Source: Actinomycetota bacterium (lineage in GTDB: Bacteria > Actinomycetota > Acidimicrobiia > Acidimicrobiales > CADCSY01). Taken from it: DNA of 8,101 nucleotides. The stretch's first letter is position 1; each line of letters starts with the position of its first letter. A program made the translations under genes and the position numbers. The notes under the pieces are model-generated. The model did not search any database, was not told the origin of the DNA, and saw nothing but the letters and a program-made list of their open reading frames with translations. Location: assembly GCA_019348335.1 (NCBI GenBank), contig JAHWJR010000077.1, positions 1 to 8,101 of the forward strand, in the 5' to 3' direction. This document shows positions 6,094 through 8,101 of the stretch, one piece after another.

Positions 6094-6566
6094 CCACCTA
6101 CGCCGGGCAGGTGCGGGGTGACGGGCTGCGGGTCGCCATCGTCTGCGCCCGCTTCAACGACCTGATCACCGAGCGGCTGCTCGCCGGGGCGCGGGACGGC
6201 CTGCAACGCCACGGCGTCGACGGGAGCTCCATCACCGTGGCGTGGGCGCCGGGCGCATTCGAGCTGCCGCTGGTGGCCCAGCGCCTGGCCGCCTCGGGGG
6301 AGTTCGACGCGGTGATCGCCCTGGGGGCCGTCATCCGGGGGGCCACCGGCCACTACGAGCACGTTGCCGGCGAGTGCGCCGGCGGCCTCCAGCGGGCGGC
6401 GCTCGACACCGGCGTGCCCGTCGCCTTCGGCGTGCTCACCACCGACAGCGTCGAGCAGGCCCTCGAACGGGCCGGCTGCAAGGCCGGCAACAAGGGCTAT
6501 GAGGCGGCCGAGACCGCCCTGGAGATGGCCGACCTGCTGCGCCAGTTGCCCAAGCGGCGCCCCTGA
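6090..6566 (+). CDS. ribH: 6,7-dimethyl-8-ribityllumazine synthase
   Basis: Condenses the RibD-derived ribitylaminopyrimidine (after dephosphorylation) with DHBP from RibBA to give the lumazine used by RibE; the family usually forms pentamers or 60-subunit capsids. The 158-residue length is typical. Motifs are ARFN at 20-23, WAPGAFELP at 52-60, GAVIRGATGHYEHV at 79-92 with catalytic His88, FGVLTTD at 113-119 and GNKG at 133-136. The GTG start shares its bases with the ribBA stop (GTGA), with GAGGGG at 6079-6084 five bases upstream. The stop overlaps the hisG start as TGATG. Confidence 0.97.
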   Translation: MTTYAGQVRGDGLRVAIVCARFNDLITERLLAGARDGLQRHGVDGSSITVAWAPGAFELPLVAQRLAASGEFDAVIALGAVIRGATGHYEHVAGECAGGLQRAALDTGVPVAFGVLTTDSVEQALERAGCKAGNKGYEAAETALEMADLLRQLPKRRP

Positions 6567-7441
6567 TGCTGCGCCTGGTGTTGCCCAAGGGTTCTCTCGA
6601 ACGGGCCACCCTCGAGCTGTTCGAGGCCGCCGACCTGGCCGTGGCCCGCAGCTCGACGGTCGACTACAAGGCGACCATCGCCGACCCCCGTGTCGTCGAC
6701 GTGCGCATCCTGCGGCCCCAGGAGATCCCCAGCTACGTGGCCGAGGGGCTCTACGACCTCGGCATCACCGGTCGCGACTGGATCGAGGAGACCTCCAGCG
6801 ACGTGGTGTCGCTGGGCGAGCTCCACTACTCCAAGGCCACCGCCCGTCCCATCAAGGTGGTGCTGGCCGTGGCCGACGACTCGCCGTGGCGCAAGGTCGG
6901 CGACCTCCCGGCCGGCGTGCGGGTGTCGACGGAGTACCCGGAGCTGACCCGGCGGTTCCTGGCCGAGCACGGGGTCGACGCCCGGGTGCGCCTGTCCCAC
7001 GGGGCCACCGAGGCCAAGATCCCCGACGTCGCCGACGCCGTGGTGGAGATCACCGAGACCGGCCGGGCGCTGCGGGCGGCCAAGCTGCGGATCCTCGACA
7101 CCATCCTGGTGTCGTTCACCGAGCTCATCGCCAACGCCGACGCCTACGCCGACCCGGCCAAGCGCCACGCCATGGAGCAGCTCCACACCCTGCTCCAGGG
7201 AGCGCTCGAGGCCCGGGGCAAGGTGCTGGTCAAGCTCAACGTGGGCGAGGACGACCTCGAGGCGGTCATCGCCATGCTGCCGGCCATGAAGGCGCCCACG
7301 GTGTCCAAGCTCTTCGGCGCCGGCGGCTACGCGGTCGAGACCGTCGTGCCCAAGACCGACATCAACATCCTCATCCCCGCCCTGTCCGACGCCGGCGCCA
7401 GCGACATCATCGAGGTCCCGCTGTCGAAGATCGTCCATTGA
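6566..7441 (+). CDS. hisG: ATP phosphoribosyltransferase, long form
   Basis: Catalyses the first step of histidine synthesis, joining ATP and PRPP. The 291-residue protein is the long form: a two-lobed catalytic core (about 1-215) plus a C-terminal ACT-like regulatory domain (about 216-291) that normally binds histidine for feedback inhibition. It starts with LVLPKGSLE, has LYDLGITGRDWIEE at 62-75, and a PRPP-binding loop around HGATEAKIPDVADAVVEITE (145-164). That loop has a KIPDVAD variant rather than the classical P-x-GLADAI. The C-terminal domain shows GYAVETVVPKTDINILIPAL (254-273). The ATG start overlaps the ribH stop (TGATG), and no good Shine-Dalgarno is seen, so translation probably depends on coupling. 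No hisE or other his gene is adjacent. The long form should not need HisZ. Confidence 0.94.
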   Translation: MLRLVLPKGSLERATLELFEAADLAVARSSTVDYKATIADPRVVDVRILRPQEIPSYVAEGLYDLGITGRDWIEETSSDVVSLGELHYSKATARPIKVVLAVADDSPWRKVGDLPAGVRVSTEYPELTRRFLAEHGVDARVRLSHGATEAKIPDVADAVVEITETGRALRAAKLRILDTILVSFTELIANADAYADPAKRHAMEQLHTLLQGALEARGKVLVKLNVGEDDLEAVIAMLPAMKAPTVSKLFGAGGYAVETVVPKTDINILIPALSDAGASDIIEVPLSKIVH

Positions 7442-7647
7442 CCCGCGGCCGGGTGGCGACCTTCGACGACGCCCGGGGCTGGGGCACCGTGCGGGGTGAC
7501 GACGGCGAGGAGCTGTTCTTCCACTGCACGGCGGTGGCCGACGGGAGCCGGCGCATCGCTGCGGGAACGCCGGTGCGCTACCGCCTGGCGCCGGGCCACC
7601 TCGGGCAGTGGGAGGCCACCGCCCTGGAGCTCGTCACCGCAGAGTGA
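7438..7647 (+). CDS. Small divergent cold-shock-domain protein
   Basis: A 69-residue protein that aligns over its whole length with the cold-shock domain, a five-stranded OB fold that binds single-stranded RNA or DNA. The RNP1-like stretch is RGWGTV at residues 13-18 (canonical KGFGFI), the RNP2-like stretch is LFFHC at 26-30 (canonical VFVHF), and GRVATF at 4-9 replaces GxVKWF. Several base-stacking aromatics are changed (Trp8 to Thr8, Phe17 to Thr17, Phe30 to Cys30), while Phe9, Trp15, Phe27 and His29 remain. I chose TTG 7438 because it overlaps the hisG stop (TTGA), like the GTGA junctions upstream, and keeps the first strand; GTG 7453 would cut into it. It is the last gene of the operon and its function here is unknown. 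It may be an RNA-binding protein with altered specificity. Confidence 0.75.
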   Translation: MTRGRVATFDDARGWGTVRGDDGEELFFHCTAVADGSRRIAAGTPVRYRLAPGHLGQWEATALELVTAE

Positions 7648-7663
7648 GTGGTGGACGGCGCGC

Positions 7664-8101
7664 TCAGCTGCTGACCGGCGCCGGCGCCGGGGCCCGCTCC
7701 GAGGTATCGACCATCACCAGGTCCTCGGGCCCGCCCGTGACCTCGATCCCGCCGGCCCGGTAGCGCCGCCGCTGCCGCACCTCGAGGCGCCGGGCCAGCC
7801 GGCTCAGCACGAAGTTGGCGGCGATGTACATGGCGGCCACCACGAACAGCGACTGGAGGAGGTTGCGGAAGTCCTGGCCGGCCAGCTGGCCGCGGCGGAG
7901 GAGCTCCTCGTACTGGACGAAGAAGCCGAGCGAGGTGTCCTTGAGCAGGGTGATGAGCTGGCTGACGATGGCCGGCACCATCCGCCGGAAGGCCTGGGGC
8001 ACGATCACCGAGCCCATGGCCTGCCAGTAGCCGAGCCCGACGGCGTAGGCCGCCTCGGTCTGGCCCCGGTCGAGCGAGAGGATGCCGGCCCGGAAGATCT
8101 C
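7664..8101 (-). CDS. Polar amino acid ABC transporter permease, partial
   Basis: The C-terminal 145 residues of an inner-membrane permease of the HisM/GluD type; the gene runs off the window at 8101. Reading from the window edge, the fragment starts EIFRAGILSLDRGQ, followed by the EAA loop (EAAYAVGLGYW..., then IVPQA), which docks on the ATPase subunit. LITLLKDTSL is the usual stretch after it. One clear membrane helix follows (SLFVVAAMYIAANFVLS), then an Arg-rich cytoplasmic segment. The last 30 or so residues form a polar tail ending in an Ala-Pro repeat. Glutamate, glutamine or another polar amino acid is the likely substrate, but the sequence does not settle which. It converges on the cold-shock gene with only 16 bases between stop codons and no clear terminator. 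The rest of the transporter should lie beyond the window. Confidence 0.9.
   Translation of the reverse strand, partial: EIFRAGILSLDRGQTEAAYAVGLGYWQAMGSVIVPQAFRRMVPAIVSQLITLLKDTSLGFFVQYEELLRRGQLAGQDFRNLLQSLFVVAAMYIAANFVLSRLARRLEVRQRRRYRAGGIEVTGGPEDLVMVDTSERAPAPAPVSS

Noticed and set aside
6364..7440. Upstream extension of the cold-shock reading frame through ribH and hisG
   Set aside because: The extension is an Arg/Pro/Ala-rich shadow of two well-conserved genes. Only the part from TTG 7438 looks like a protein domain.
7648..7663. Bidirectional intrinsic terminator between the convergent genes
   Set aside because: The 16 bases hold no stem-loop with a T-run on either side.

Overview
This is a very GC-rich stretch of bacterial chromosome in which almost every third codon position is G or C. 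Genes are tightly packed, and GTG and TTG starts are common. Gene order (def-fmt-rsmB followed by riboflavin genes and hisG), the long-form HisG and two likely leaderless promoters (TANNNT placed 6-7 bases before the start codon) point to an actinobacterium. A deep lineage such as Acidimicrobiia is my best guess; that placement is inference from gene content, not from a search.

Bases 1-2578 carry a protein-synthesis block on the + strand. def (peptide deformylase) and fmt (methionyl-tRNA formyltransferase) remove and add the formyl group of initiator methionine. rsmB encodes a 16S rRNA m5C methyltransferase. fmt has no ATG, GTG or TTG where its conserved N-terminus must begin. RsmB is short because a segment between its two domains is missing. 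Bases 2579-2653 hold a long inverted repeat and a strong ribosome binding site in front of a MoaB/MogA-like molybdopterin gene (2654-3181), which sits where many actinobacteria have rpe.

Bases 3182-7647 form a second + strand operon: ribD, ribE, ribBA, ribH, hisG and a small divergent cold-shock-domain gene. The four rib genes supply the dedicated enzymes from GTP and ribulose 5-phosphate to riboflavin, except for the dephosphorylation step. Neighbouring genes are joined by 4-base GTGA/TTGA or TGATG start/stop overlaps, or a 2-base gap (ribD/ribE), so translation is probably coupled. hisG follows directly, without the hisE that often lies between ribH and hisG. I see no FMN riboswitch; a leaderless promoter appears to begin at the ribD start codon.

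The last 438 bases hold, on the - strand, the 3' part of a polar amino acid ABC transporter permease converging on the cold-shock gene with a 16-base gap. No mobile element, CRISPR array, tRNA or rRNA is visible. The window is mostly ordinary housekeeping DNA. The points worth a second look are the fmt start, the compact RsmB, the inverted repeat before the moaB-like gene, the leaderless promoters and the divergent cold-shock protein.
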